Assembly (NCBI GenBank): GCA_030706405.1
Contig: JAUZOO010000002.1
Coordinates: 191,167-255,166, forward strand
Source of the DNA: Bacteroidota bacterium
GTDB lineage: Bacteria; Bacteroidota; Bacteroidia; Bacteroidales; JAAUTT01
Direction of reading: 5' to 3'
Length of the DNA stretch: 64,000 bases
The first letter of the stretch is position 1, and each line of letters opens with the position of its first letter. Shown here in pieces: positions 1 to 9,837 of the stretch. Both the position numbers and the translations under genes were made by a program. A model generated the notes under the pieces. That model was not told the DNA's origin. It did no database searches and was given only the letters and a program-made list of their open reading frames with translations.

Positions 1-1130
1 GGTTTGTAAAATTGGTAGTGAGTCTCGATAAAAAAGATGATGATATCGATTTTGTTAAATTTGAGGTAATTGATACCGGCATTGGCATTGATAAAGACAA
101 ACAAAAGTTAATTTTCGAAAACTTTAGCCAGGAAGATGAAAGTGTAAGTCGAAAATTTGGAGGAACAGGTCTTGGCCTCGCTATTTGCAAACAACTCACC
201 GACATGATGGGCGGTCATATTGAAGTTGAAAGCATTAAAGGAATGGGATCTAAATTTTTCTTTACACTCGCGTTGACCAAAGGAACAACTTCATTGGATG
301 CCGAGCCGCTCAGTGAAGATATGCAATCGGTAGACCTTTCCAACCTTAATATTTTAGTAGCTGAGGATCACAAGGTAAACCAATACCTTATAAAATCAAT
401 ATTGAAAGGTTGGAATTCGGTTCCCGATATTGCTGAAAACGGATTTATTGCCGTTGAAATGGTAAAGAAAAAGCAGTATGACATTATATTGATGGACAAA
501 CAAATGCCTGAAATGGGAGGCATTGAGGCTACCAAGATTATTCGCCAGCATCTCAAACTCTCAATACCCATCATTGCCCTTACGGCTGCGGTTCTTAACG
601 ACTCCAAAGATGAAGCACTCCAATCCGGAATGAACGATTACGTTACCAAGCCTTTTGTGCCCGAAGACCTGCTACGCGTAATCCTTAAATATACCAACTC
701 TTCAAAAATCAAAAAACAGTCTCCTGAAAAGGCTGTGACAAAAAAAGTTACGAAAAAAATGGAAATTATTACGAAAAAGCTTTACGGACAAAGAGGGTTA
801 AACGATATGTTTGGCTCCGATTCTCAAACGATTACCGAAATGGTTAAATTGTTTATTTCTACTACACCTCCGATATGGAATAACCTTTGTGAAGAATTTA
901 AACAAGGAAACTTAAAAAAGGTTGGAGATATAGCTCATAAACTCAAACCCTCAATCGACATTTTGGACATTACTACTATCCAGCAGACTATCCGTGATAT
1001 CGAAAAACTGGCTAAAAAAGAAGCTCCGGTAAATGAAATCGAGCCTCTGATAGATTATTGTGCCAAGGTTCTCGATAAAGTATACATTCAACTAAAAGAA
1101 GACCTCGACACAGGTATCTTTACTGATTAA
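1..1130 (+). CDS. Hybrid sensor histidine kinase (ATPase, receiver and Hpt domains), 5' truncated
   Basis: The reading frame is open to the left window edge (first full codon at position 3), so only the C-terminal part of the protein is visible. It begins inside the HATPase domain, with the G1 box DTGIGI and the G2 box GTGLGLAI. A receiver domain follows, with NILVAED, the phospho-acceptor Asp in ILMDKQMP, ALTA and the Lys of TKPF. A C-terminal Hpt-like helical domain carries the candidate phospho-His in AHKLKPS. This order (kinase, receiver, Hpt) is that of a multistep phosphorelay protein. The sensor part and signal lie outside the window. The first acidic pair of the receiver reads AED rather than DD, a common variant. 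The gene ends just before a hairpin. Confidence 0.9.
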   Translation, partial: FVKLVVSLDKKDDDIDFVKFEVIDTGIGIDKDKQKLIFENFSQEDESVSRKFGGTGLGLAICKQLTDMMGGHIEVESIKGMGSKFFFTLALTKGTTSLDAEPLSEDMQSVDLSNLNILVAEDHKVNQYLIKSILKGWNSVPDIAENGFIAVEMVKKKQYDIILMDKQMPEMGGIEATKIIRQHLKLSIPIIALTAAVLNDSKDEALQSGMNDYVTKPFVPEDLLRVILKYTNSSKIKKQSPEKAVTKKVTKKMEIITKKLYGQRGLNDMFGSDSQTITEMVKLFISTTPPIWNNLCEEFKQGNLKKVGDIAHKLKPSIDILDITTIQQTIRDIEKLAKKEAPVNEIEPLIDYCAKVLDKVYIQLKEDLDTGIFTD

Positions 1131-1137
1131 TTTATTT

Positions 1138-1170
1138 ATAGCTGTCAGAATATTAAATTCTGACAGCTAT
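1138..1170 (+). terminator. Hairpin after the hybrid kinase gene
   Basis: A 14-bp perfect inverted repeat (1138-1151 and 1157-1170, core GCTGTCAGAAT) with a 5-base loop lies 7 bases after the kinase stop codon. No strong T-run follows on the plus strand, so termination efficiency is uncertain. The CTGTCAGAA core recurs in two other hairpins of the window. Confidence 0.6.
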
Positions 1171-1238
1171 GTCCTCCAACTCTTTGAATGGCCTGTGTAC
1201 TTTATCTTTTCTTCCTGCTATTTCACGATTCAAAATTG

Positions 1239-1246
1239 TATTTTTG
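1239..1246 (+). promoter_or_regulatory. -7 element of the mutS2 promoter
   Basis: TATTTTTG matches the Bacteroidota -7 consensus TAnnTTTG exactly. It sits 26 bases before the mutS2 start codon. No good -33 TTTG box is visible at the usual spacing. Confidence 0.5.
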
Positions 1247-1272
1247 CGGCACGAAGTTAAAATATTGCCATT

Positions 1273-3753
1273 GTGATTTATCCCCAAAATTTTGAAGATA
1301 AAATCGGGTTTGACAAAATCCGTGAAATGCTTAAAGATACCTGCCTTTGCGACCTTGGACGGCAGAAAGTGGAAGAAATAGCGTTCAGCCCATCATTCGG
1401 GAATATATCCAAACAGCTTAATCTTGCCGAAGAGTTTCGCCAGATTTGCCTGATGGAACCTAATTTTCCGTTACAATATTTCATTGATGTTACGCCGGCA
1501 CTTAAACGTATCCGTGTGGTTGGTACTTTCTTAGAAATCAATGAGATTGGCGATATTCGCAAGTCGCTCGAATCCATTCATGCCATCCTCAATTTTTTCA
1601 AAAATAAGGATGAAAGCCTTTATCCAAATCTGCGCGGGCTTACACGCGATATTCAGTCGTTTCCGCTCATATTAAACCGTATCGACGCCATTCTTACCAA
1701 AAATGGAGTTATTAAAGATAATGCCTCGCCCGAGCTGGCGGCCATTCGACTGTCTATCAGTGAAAAAGCCTCGTCGATAGGTCGTATCATGCAACGTATT
1801 CTTAAACAGGCGCAAAGCGAGGGTTATATAGATGAAGGAACCTCTCTTTCGATGCGCGAAGGCAGAGCCGTAATACCCATGAATTCTACGTATAAACGTA
1901 AAGTACAGGGAATTGTGCATGACGAATCGGCTACCGGGAAAACTTCGTTCATCGAACCCGCTGAAACTGTAGAGATTAATAATGCCATCCGAGAACTGGA
2001 GTTTGCCGAACGCCGTGAAATTATAAAAATACTCACCCAATTCACCGATTTTACCAGGCCTTATCTAGACGAACTCTTTATGGCCTACGATTTTATGGCC
2101 GATATTGATTTTATCCATGCTAAAGCTGTTTTTGCACTTCGTATTAACGCCGTAAAGCCTGCTATGTTTGATCAGCCAGGTTTTCGTTGGGAGAAAGCCG
2201 TTCATCCGTTGTTGTTTCTTACCTTGTCGAAGGAAAATCGGAGTGTGGTACCGCTCGACATCAACCTCGACGAACGCGGACGGATATTACTCATCTCCGG
2301 GCCCAATGCCGGGGGAAAGAGCGTTTGCCTTAAAACCACAGGTCTCATCCAATATATGTATCAGTGCGGCTTGCTGGTACCGGTTTCCGAAAACTCCGAA
2401 ATGGGTATTTTCGACAACCTCTTTATCGATATCGGCGACGAGCAATCCATTGAGAACGACCTTAGCACCTACAGCTCTCACCTGGTAAACATGAAGAATT
2501 TTCTGAAGTATGCCACTCCAAAAACACTCTTGTTGATCGACGAGTTTGGAACGGGAACCGAGCCTATGTTGGGAGGAGCTATTGCCGAAGCTATTCTTAA
2601 CCAGCTGAACCAAAAACAGGTATATGGCGTAATTACCACTCATTACACTAACCTTAAGCATTTTGCCTCGTCGGCCGATGGCATTGCCAACGGCGCTATG
2701 TTGTATGATGCCCACCGGATGCAGCCGCTGTTTAAATTGCAGATTGGCAAGCCGGGAAGTTCTTTTGCCTTCGAAATTGCGCGTAAGATAGGACTTCCGG
2801 AAGAAGTGCTCAAAGAAGCCACCGACAAAGTAGGACAGGGCCACGTCGATTTTGAAAAAAATTTGCGCGACATTGCCCGTGATAAGCGCTATTGGGAAAG
2901 CAAACGCGACAATATCCGGTTACAGGAAAAACGCCTTGCAGAACTGGTAGCCAAACATCAGGAAGATTTATCGAAAACCGGGACAGAACGCAAAGCTATT
3001 CTCGAAAAAGCCAAGGTCGAAGCCAGGGAAATTCTATTGGGAGCGAACAAGCAAATCGAAAATACTATTCGTCAGATTAAGGAAAGTCAGGCCGAAAAGG
3101 AGAAAACCCGCGAAGTTCGTAAGCAACTTGATGAGTTTAAAGAAAAGGTCGAAACCATTTCCAATACCGATGAAGAACGTATTTTGCGTAAAATTGAGAA
3201 GCTCAAAGAACGCGAAAACAAAATAAAGAAGCGGAATCAACCGGAAACTATGGAACCGGAAGAAACCATTGAACCCGAGAAATCCAAAATCGAAGTCGGC
3301 GATAAGGTTAAACTTTATGGACAGGAAACCGTTGGCGAAGTGCTTTCGATAAACGGGAAAAACTTTTTGGTGGCGTTTGGAAACATCACGACCTCGCTGC
3401 CCGAAACCCGCATCGAAAAAATATCGAACAACGAATTTAAACGCCTCGGACAAATACAGAATAACCCTGCGGTGAAGGCCCATTTTAGTACGCACGAGCG
3501 AAGACTTAACTTTAAACCCCACATCGACGTAAGGGGTATGCGTACCGAAGAAGCCATTGAGAAAGTACAGGATCTGGTGGATGAAGCTGTGATGCTCAAT
3601 ATCTCCGAAGTGAAAATACTTCACGGTAAAGGAAACGGCATTCTGCGGCAAATGATCCGCGAATACCTTGCTACGCTAAATTTCATCAAATCGTTCCGTG
3701 ATGAACACATCGAAATGGGAGGTACGGGCATTACCATTGTAGAATTAGAATAA
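1273..3753 (+). CDS. mutS2: Endonuclease MutS2
   Basis: This 826-residue protein has the MutS2 layout. An N-terminal MutS core/clamp region is followed by an ABC-type ATPase with Walker A GPNAGGKS near residues 343-350 and the LLIDEFGTGTEP Walker B/signature region. A long charged coiled-coil stretch (about 510-660) comes next, and a C-terminal Smr nuclease domain starts near residue 750 (HIDVRGMRTEEA, then HGKGNGILR). Like other MutS2 proteins it lacks the MutS mismatch-recognition domain. Family members act in suppression of homologous recombination and, in some bacteria, in rescue of collided ribosomes; which role applies here cannot be read from sequence. The start is GTG at 1273, preceded by a TAnnTTTG promoter element. 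Confidence 0.96.
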   Translation: MIYPQNFEDKIGFDKIREMLKDTCLCDLGRQKVEEIAFSPSFGNISKQLNLAEEFRQICLMEPNFPLQYFIDVTPALKRIRVVGTFLEINEIGDIRKSLESIHAILNFFKNKDESLYPNLRGLTRDIQSFPLILNRIDAILTKNGVIKDNASPELAAIRLSISEKASSIGRIMQRILKQAQSEGYIDEGTSLSMREGRAVIPMNSTYKRKVQGIVHDESATGKTSFIEPAETVEINNAIRELEFAERREIIKILTQFTDFTRPYLDELFMAYDFMADIDFIHAKAVFALRINAVKPAMFDQPGFRWEKAVHPLLFLTLSKENRSVVPLDINLDERGRILLISGPNAGGKSVCLKTTGLIQYMYQCGLLVPVSENSEMGIFDNLFIDIGDEQSIENDLSTYSSHLVNMKNFLKYATPKTLLLIDEFGTGTEPMLGGAIAEAILNQLNQKQVYGVITTHYTNLKHFASSADGIANGAMLYDAHRMQPLFKLQIGKPGSSFAFEIARKIGLPEEVLKEATDKVGQGHVDFEKNLRDIARDKRYWESKRDNIRLQEKRLAELVAKHQEDLSKTGTERKAILEKAKVEAREILLGANKQIENTIRQIKESQAEKEKTREVRKQLDEFKEKVETISNTDEERILRKIEKLKERENKIKKRNQPETMEPEETIEPEKSKIEVGDKVKLYGQETVGEVLSINGKNFLVAFGNITTSLPETRIEKISNNEFKRLGQIQNNPAVKAHFSTHERRLNFKPHIDVRGMRTEEAIEKVQDLVDEAVMLNISEVKILHGKGNGILRQMIREYLATLNFIKSFRDEHIEMGGTGITIVELE

Positions 3754-4368
3754 CTTTTTTCAATAATTTTTTATTAACCAAATGGCAATTTATTGTTTTT
3801 TAATGATTTGGGCGTTGTGTGTTGTTGGTAAATTTGCCTTTTTAAGAATGGAATATTTCGTCATTACTAGCCTCAAGTTATAGAATGATTTCAGGCTTTT
3901 GAGATATTCAGGAATATTGGTTTATTGGATATTTACGTTATGATTGAACAAAAAAAGCTGAATCATTAAAAGAATAAACAAAATACAATTAAGCGGAATC
4001 TGTTTGCCTAATTTTACTAGCTTTACGGCATATTTTTTGAGGTTCATATTACGTTTTTAAATTAACCAAAAGTATTTTCTAAATAATCTACGCAACCATT
4101 TCGCGGAAAAAGTATCTTATTTGAAACAAAAAGTTAGAATGGTAGGTATATGCTTCATAAAATCATCTTTGAGGATTAAACGAATTACTGGATATTCCAT
4201 CTAACCATAGATTAAAATTATACGGATGAAGTCTGTTTTTGATAATATTATCAATCTTTCTGGTTGATAATTAGAAGTGTAAGCTTGTTTTAAGCGCCAA
4301 ATAGTTATATCTCCAACTAAGAAATTATCAATATTTATATATCACAGTTTCTTTATTTTGCTATTCTT
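3754..4368. other. AT-rich intergenic region without a recognisable gene
   Basis: These 615 bases contain no convincing ORF, RNA gene or mobile element. A weak imperfect inverted repeat (3784-3792 with 3829-3838) followed by five T residues (3839-3843) could be the mutS2 terminator. The last 50 bases form the AT-rich leader of the next gene. Confidence 0.5.
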
Positions 4369-4968
4369 ATGAAACCTGTAAAATGTACTATAGTGTTAGT
4401 CGTAATTATGTTATGCTCAATAAATTTATCGGCACAACAAATCACCCCCAATTGGAAAACTTTTGAGTCTGGTAAATTTTTTAATAATTCAGTACTTAGC
4501 TTTAAGTATCCCGAGAATTGGGTTGCCGACACATGCGCTAATCCCAATTTTATATTAAAACTTAATCCTAAATATGTAAATAATGTCTCCTTATTCTTAA
4601 AATCAGCACCATCCTCAAATGATTATATAGATAAAGAACTTACGGAAGGTCTGACAGACAAGTTTATTAAGAGCAGACTAAAATCTACAACTACAAAATA
4701 TAAAATAGTGGAAACTAAAAGTTTAAAGATTGGCAATCAATCGTATGTGGTTGTTGATTATCAGTATGAAATAAAGGACGATAATGATAATGTGGAATCC
4801 AATCTTGCAAGAACATACTTTTTCCAATATAAAAATAAGTTAATTTATTTTAAATCAGTTATTTCTAATAACGGAACGTTGTCGGAAACTGAAACCGGAC
4901 TGACTTCAATTATGGCTTCTTATTCTGGTTATTTTGAATCCATAATAAAATCGGTTACTATAAACTAA
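4369..4968 (+). CDS. Small secreted protein of unknown function (PsbP/DcrB-like fold suspected)
   Basis: A clear Sec signal peptide (hydrophobic core VLVVIMLCSINL, cleavage after LSAQ) precedes about 175 residues. The motif FKYPENWVAD near residue 45 resembles the 'YP.gW' motif of small PsbP/DUF1795-like proteins that bind lipids or ligands outside the cytoplasm. That assignment is an inference from one motif and overall length. It is a single gene convergent with the downstream peptidase gene; a shared bidirectional terminator lies between them. Confidence 0.6.
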   Translation: MKPVKCTIVLVVIMLCSINLSAQQITPNWKTFESGKFFNNSVLSFKYPENWVADTCANPNFILKLNPKYVNNVSLFLKSAPSSNDYIDKELTEGLTDKFIKSRLKSTTTKYKIVETKSLKIGNQSYVVVDYQYEIKDDNDNVESNLARTYFFQYKNKLIYFKSVISNNGTLSETETGLTSIMASYSGYFESIIKSVTIN

Positions 4969-4982
4969 GCAAAGCATTCCAC

Positions 4983-5022
4983 AAAAAAGCACTGTTAGAA
5001 TTTTTTCTGACAGTGCTTTTTT
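4983..5022. terminator. Bidirectional Rho-independent terminator
   Basis: An 18-bp stem (4983-5000 with 5005-5022, one G-U pair) is flanked by A6 on the left and T6 on the right, as expected for a terminator serving the two convergent genes ending at 4968 and 5041. Its core resembles the CTGTCAGAA hairpins at 1138 and 15216. Confidence 0.85.
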
Positions 5023-5040
5023 AATACATTCTGGTTTAGC

Positions 5041-7083
5041 TTATTGTTTAATTCCTAATAGCTTTAAAAAGAAGGAATATTCGAGAGCTGTTTCTTTATA
5101 CCGTTCAAACCGGCCGGAGGCTCCACCATGCCCGGCTTCCATATTGGTATGGAGAAGCAGGAGGTTGAGGTCGGTTTTTAAGGCTCGCAACCGGGCAACC
5201 CATTTGGCAGGTTCCCAATATTGAACCTGGGAGTCGTGTAATCCGGTAGTTACAAGTATATTGGGGTAATTTTGTGTAGTTATATTATCGTATGGCGAAT
5301 ACGATTTAATATAATCATAGTATTCTTTATTATTAGGATTTCCCCACTCATCATACTCGCCGGTCGTTAGCGGGATGGTTTCGTCGAACATAGTGGTAAC
5401 TACATCAACAAATGGCACGGCGGCTACTATGCCTTTAAATAATTCCGGACGCAGGTTAATGACTGCGCCCATTAACAATCCCCCGGCACTACCGCCCATG
5501 GCAAAAAGCTTCTGTGCGTTGGTATATTTTTTTTGAATCAGTATTTCGGCACAAGCTATAAAATCGGTAAACGTATTTTTCTTTTTCAGCAGTTTACCAT
5601 CCTCGTACCACTGGCGGCCAAGTTCCTGCCCTCCGCGAATATGAGCAATGGCATAGACAAAGCCTCGGTCGAGCAAGCTGAGCCGTACCGAACTGAAATA
5701 AGGGTCCATGGAAATGCCATACGAGCCATAGCCATACAACAATGCCGGATTATTGCCATTAAGCTCTAATCCTTTGCGATAAACTAATGATATGGGGATT
5801 TGGGTTCCGTCGCTGGCGGTGGCGAACAACCGTTTGGCTTCATAATCCTCCGGGTTAAAGCTGCCGAGTACTTCCTGGCGTTTTAAGAGTTTGCGTTCGC
5901 GATTTGCCATGTTATAATCGTACACTGAATTGGGAAGGGTTAACGAACTGTATTGAATTCGCAATTCTTCACTGTCAAAATCAGGATTTGAGTCAATTGC
6001 CGCTTCATAAACTTCCTCATCAAAATGAATGTAATGCTCGGTCATGTCATTCCAACGGATAACCCGTAATTGGTTGGTGGCATCTTTGCGTTCGGCAACA
6101 ACAAGATAGTTGCGGAAAATCTCGAAGCCATCGAGCAATACATCAGGGCGGTGCGGAAGCACTTCTTTCCAGTTTTCTTTGTTTGTAAGGTTTACCGACG
6201 TTTCCATCAACCTGAAATTTGGGGCGTTGAGGTTGGTGCGGATATAGAATTTATCGCCAAAATGATCGACCGAATATTCGTGGTCGCGTTCGCGGGACTG
6301 AATTATTTTAAACGGAGTGTTGGGCGTATTAGCATCAACAAATTGATACTCGTCCGAAACTGTACTTGAGGAAGATATCAGGATATATTGTTGCGATTTG
6401 GATTTAAAAACTCCGACATCAAAAGTATCATCTTCTTCGAAAAATACGAGTTCGTCCTCATCAACTTTTGATCCAAGCTCGTGTTTCTGAACTTTTTCTT
6501 CGCGTAAGGTTTCGTCGTTTTTTAGAGTATAGAAAAGTGTTTTATTGTCATTGGCCCAAGCTGTGTCTCCGTTTGTTCCCGGAATGGTATCTTCGTACGT
6601 TAGTCCGGTGGTTAAATCCTTAATTCGGATAGTATATAACCGCCGGCTGACCGTATCGATACCGTAGGTCAGAAGGTTATTGTCGGGACTGATGTTGAGG
6701 CCACCTACGTGGCAATAGGAATGTCCCTTGGCCAGTTCGTTTACGTCAATCAGGATTTCTTCGGGGGCTGATAAATCGCCATTTTTTCGACAAAAGATTG
6801 GGTATTCTTTTCCTTCTTCAAACCGCGAATAATAATAGTAACCGCGAATTTTATAAGGTACCGATTCGTCGGTTTGTTTGATGCGGGCAATCATTTCGTT
6901 GAAAAGGTTCTCGCGGAGGTCTTTTATATCGGCTAATTCAGCTTCGGTATAAGCATTTTCGGCATTTAAATAACTGATAACTTCGGGGTCTTCACGTTGG
7001 TTGAGCCAGTAATATTCGTCGATACGTACATCGTTGTGGGCTATCAGCTCTTTTTTTATCTTTTTTGCTACGGGTGGGTTCAT
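5041..7083 (-). CDS. ptrB: Oligopeptidase B (prolyl oligopeptidase family S9A)
   Basis: This 680-residue protein has an N-terminal seven-bladed propeller region beginning with the family's typical opening (HNDVRIDEYYWLNQRED) and a C-terminal alpha/beta-hydrolase. The catalytic triad is visible as Ser532 in MGGSAGGL, Asp617 in GLHDSQV and His652 in AGHGGAS. Oligopeptidase B cleaves short peptides after basic residues. No signal peptide is present, so a cytoplasmic location is likely. Length fits the family (about 680-700). Its gene lies downstream of the DAK2/DegV gene on the same strand, but a 15-bp hairpin separates them, so co-transcription is uncertain. Confidence 0.93.
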   Translation of the reverse strand: MNPPVAKKIKKELIAHNDVRIDEYYWLNQREDPEVISYLNAENAYTEAELADIKDLRENLFNEMIARIKQTDESVPYKIRGYYYYSRFEEGKEYPIFCRKNGDLSAPEEILIDVNELAKGHSYCHVGGLNISPDNNLLTYGIDTVSRRLYTIRIKDLTTGLTYEDTIPGTNGDTAWANDNKTLFYTLKNDETLREEKVQKHELGSKVDEDELVFFEEDDTFDVGVFKSKSQQYILISSSSTVSDEYQFVDANTPNTPFKIIQSRERDHEYSVDHFGDKFYIRTNLNAPNFRLMETSVNLTNKENWKEVLPHRPDVLLDGFEIFRNYLVVAERKDATNQLRVIRWNDMTEHYIHFDEEVYEAAIDSNPDFDSEELRIQYSSLTLPNSVYDYNMANRERKLLKRQEVLGSFNPEDYEAKRLFATASDGTQIPISLVYRKGLELNGNNPALLYGYGSYGISMDPYFSSVRLSLLDRGFVYAIAHIRGGQELGRQWYEDGKLLKKKNTFTDFIACAEILIQKKYTNAQKLFAMGGSAGGLLMGAVINLRPELFKGIVAAVPFVDVVTTMFDETIPLTTGEYDEWGNPNNKEYYDYIKSYSPYDNITTQNYPNILVTTGLHDSQVQYWEPAKWVARLRALKTDLNLLLLHTNMEAGHGGASGRFERYKETALEYSFFLKLLGIKQ

Positions 7084-7105
7084 AAATATTTTAAGGTCTT
7101 ATAGT

Positions 7106-7147
7106 CGATAGTCCATGGTTAATCGACTGTAAAACCATGGACTGTCG
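7106..7147 (-). repeat. Inverted repeat between the DAK2/DegV and oligopeptidase genes
   Basis: A 15-bp stem (7106-7120 with 7133-7147, one G-T pair, containing GTCCATGG) lies 3 bases past the stop codon of the minus-strand DAK2/DegV gene. No T-run follows it on the minus strand. It may be a weak terminator or an mRNA-stabilising hairpin. Confidence 0.55.
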
Positions 7148-7150
7148 GGA

Positions 7151-8941
7151 TTATTCTGTCATCAGGGCCACGCCAACGGCTTCCTTGCCGGCATTCAGCC
7201 CCATGATGGGAGTTACGTCAATAGTGGCAAACGGTTTTCTTCCGGTAAGTTTTTCCATTTCGGCAGCAAAAAAAGAAGCTGCTTCCTCATGACGCACATG
7301 AAGTACAATGTAATTCCAAAATTTATTGTTGCGCTGCATATTGGCTATTTCCTTCATTACCTTTTTCATATTTGCCTTTTGGGTGAAGGTTTTGGAAAGC
7401 ATAGTCAATCCGCCATCATTGCCGGTTGTTATTACAGGCTTCAGCCCAAGTAAATTGGCTATAAAACCTTTCATGGGACTGATTCGTCCACCTTTGATGA
7501 TATTATGCAGCGATTTAACGCTTACCAGTATACGGGTTTTCTTTTTCCACTCTTCGGCTTGACTGACGATTGTATCGTGGTCCAATCCGGCTTCTATAGC
7601 CTGGGCAATACGCAATGTCACAAGACCTTCTGTTCCGGAAAGATGCCCCGAATCAATAACCGTAATTTTCTTGTTCATTTCGCGACCGATAGTTTCGGCT
7701 GCCAGACGGCTAGTGTTCCAGGTTCCGCTGAACTTGCTCGAAACGTGAACGGCAATAATGCTGTCGTAATGCGAGGCAAGATGTGAATAAAGATTCTCGA
7801 ATGTTTTCTCCTTAACTTGTGCCGAAGTAGGCCAGTGTTCGCCTTTTTCGAGCAGGTTAAAGAAATGCTCGGGCGTTAGGGTTACTTTGTCGAGATAATG
7901 GTTCTCGCCAAAATAGATGTTGATTGGCGCAAAGTGAATCTGATATTGGTCAAAAATTTCGGAAGGAAGGTCGCAGCCCGAATCGGTAACCAGGGCAATG
8001 TTCCATTTACGGGCATGAGCCGCTTCATATTGTTTGCGCATGTCATCGCCCTTTTGGTAGGTTAATGTACCGTAAGGGCTTAATTTAACAAACACATCCT
8101 GAGGATTATCGGTGTGGATATGGAGGCGGAGTAGTTTCGGCGAACCGGCAATTACAATGGAATCGCCCATATCATTGATTAATTCGCGAACCTCCTTGGC
8201 CGAAAGGCTACAATCCCTCATCATTGCCTCAGTGCAATAGCGGAAAGTTATATTTTCGTGAATGTCGGTGTCGAGTACAGTTTCTTCAATGGCATGTTCA
8301 AGTCCGAATTGAAGAACCTCACGGATGTCTGAAGATTTAATCCATTCGATTATCCCTTCCAAAAAAAGTACAAAACCTTTGGCTCCGGCATCCACCACAC
8401 TAATATTTTTAATGCGGTTGGCGGTTTCGAGAAGCGATTTATTGGCAATTTCGAGCGACGAGGTGAGAAGTTTTACAAAATCGTCGAGCTTATTTTTGTT
8501 GGCGTAGATATAGTCGGCCCATTCGCGGATTACCGTTAGGATAGTGCCTTCAATGGGATTGGCGATGGCATCGTAAATGTACTGGACCGACCGTTTGGCC
8601 GATTCGGCAAAGCTATCGATGGTAATTTGCTGACAATTGGAAGTCTCCGCGCTCATACCGTAAAGAAACTGGGCAAAAATAACACCCGAATTTCCGCGGG
8701 CCCCGTCAAGTGCGGCGTCGGCAATGGCGTCGGCAGTGGTTTTGTAACAGCGGTTGGGACGAATTCGTTCGACAACAGAACGGATGGTTGAGGCCATGTT
8801 GGTGCCTGTATCGGCGTCGGGAACAGGAAAAACGTTGAGTTTGTTAAGCTCCTTTTGATGTTCGATAATTTTTTTCGCTCCAGACAAAAAACTGTAATAT
8901 AGATTTTTGCCATCGAGCATTTGAATTTTGTAATGCTTCAT
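7151..8941 (-). CDS. DAK2-FakA-middle-DegV fusion (fatty acid kinase/fatty-acid-binding type)
   Basis: The 596-residue product joins two proteins that are usually separate. The N-terminal DAK2/DhaL-type kinase domain (about 1-200) shows the metal/nucleotide motifs VPDADTGTNM (residues 40-49) and GARGNSG. A middle segment (about 230-320) carries YCTEAMM, GDSIVI and HIHTDNP, as in FakA. A C-terminal DegV (FakB-like) domain starts at IALVTDSGCDLP near residue 333 and has the lipid-binding-type VSSKFSGT. FakA phosphorylates fatty acids presented by FakB so that exogenous fatty acids enter phospholipid synthesis; here both partners would be one chain. The frame is open to 8998, but ATG at 8941 is preferred because the upstream codons look like an A-rich leader and do not resemble the family's N-terminus. 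Confidence 0.87.
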   Translation of the reverse strand: MKHYKIQMLDGKNLYYSFLSGAKKIIEHQKELNKLNVFPVPDADTGTNMASTIRSVVERIRPNRCYKTTADAIADAALDGARGNSGVIFAQFLYGMSAETSNCQQITIDSFAESAKRSVQYIYDAIANPIEGTILTVIREWADYIYANKNKLDDFVKLLTSSLEIANKSLLETANRIKNISVVDAGAKGFVLFLEGIIEWIKSSDIREVLQFGLEHAIEETVLDTDIHENITFRYCTEAMMRDCSLSAKEVRELINDMGDSIVIAGSPKLLRLHIHTDNPQDVFVKLSPYGTLTYQKGDDMRKQYEAAHARKWNIALVTDSGCDLPSEIFDQYQIHFAPINIYFGENHYLDKVTLTPEHFFNLLEKGEHWPTSAQVKEKTFENLYSHLASHYDSIIAVHVSSKFSGTWNTSRLAAETIGREMNKKITVIDSGHLSGTEGLVTLRIAQAIEAGLDHDTIVSQAEEWKKKTRILVSVKSLHNIIKGGRISPMKGFIANLLGLKPVITTGNDGGLTMLSKTFTQKANMKKVMKEIANMQRNNKFWNYIVLHVRHEEAASFFAAEMEKLTGRKPFATIDVTPIMGLNAGKEAVGVALMTE

Positions 8942-9144
8942 TTTGTTTTTTTTCAACTCACGGAAATGATTATAAAACAAATTATTAACGTGAGTCAATT
9001 TTGATTTATAATCAGATTAAAACAACCTAAAAGCCAGTTTGTTCTAATCCATAACCATGAATCTGTGAAAGCCTCAAATGTAGCTATTTTTACACCAACC
9101 ACAAATGCTAAATGTCAGCGCTGATTCAGCTTACTTAACAACTT

Positions 9145-9831
9145 TTATAAGTAGAAATACCGGATGCCAAACATCTTTGTTTTTATGGCCAGTGCGGCCA
9201 CATAATCTTCATTAATATCAAGATCAACTACTTTCCATTCATCAGTTTTTTCGAGATTGGAGGCCAAATTATCAATTTCGACAACGCTACCTTCCCTTAA
9301 CGAAAACGAATTTAACGGGAAATGTAAGCCTTCGCCAATGGCTTTAACAAAGGCCTCTTTGCGTGTCCATATCTTAAAAAAAGCGGTTTCCTTATCGGTT
9401 GATTCACGAAATTCATACAACTCGAGCCGCGAGAAATTATCGAATGCAACCAGACCAATATCCGTTAGCTTTTGCTTTTTTTCAATATCGATGCCAGGAG
9501 GAGTTTTTGAAGCAACGCAAACCAATAGTAAATCAGCCGAAAAAGAAGTACTAAAGAATATCGAATCTAATCCGGGCATATCTATAAACGGTTTCCCGAA
9601 TGTATTGTATTTGAACTTTATTTCATCCGGCTTACAATGACAATATTTACTCAGGATGTTTCGTAACAGGTACCGGCGTCGTACAAAATGGTTCTGATGA
9701 TGTTGAAATTTGTATTTATCGGCACGTTTATGTTCATCTTCAGAAAGTAGTTCTCTGGCTCCCGAAAAATCCTCTGCTTCGGATGTCATGTCTATCTTCC
9801 AAATATGCACTTGATTGTCAACTATGTCCAT
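9145..9831 (-). CDS. 4'-phosphopantetheinyl transferase, Sfp type
   Basis: The 228-residue protein has both Sfp-family signatures: PGIDIEKK (Mg-binding Asp/Glu) near the middle and WTRKEAFVKAIGEGL about 45 residues later. It transfers phosphopantetheine from CoA to carrier domains. It lies 6 bases downstream of the NRPS gene on the same strand, so it almost certainly activates Ser750 of that protein. Length is normal for a Sfp-type enzyme. It may also serve other carrier proteins outside the window. Confidence 0.93.
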   Translation of the reverse strand: MDIVDNQVHIWKIDMTSEAEDFSGARELLSEDEHKRADKYKFQHHQNHFVRRRYLLRNILSKYCHCKPDEIKFKYNTFGKPFIDMPGLDSIFFSTSFSADLLLVCVASKTPPGIDIEKKQKLTDIGLVAFDNFSRLELYEFRESTDKETAFFKIWTRKEAFVKAIGEGLHFPLNSFSLREGSVVEIDNLASNLEKTDEWKVVDLDINEDYVAALAIKTKMFGIRYFYL

Positions 9832-9837
9832 CGTTGT

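Noticed and set aside
2287-2844. Long antisense ORFs inside mutS2 (also 3034-3651)
   Set aside because: Shadows of a well-supported gene with strong codon bias on the plus strand; no family resemblance.
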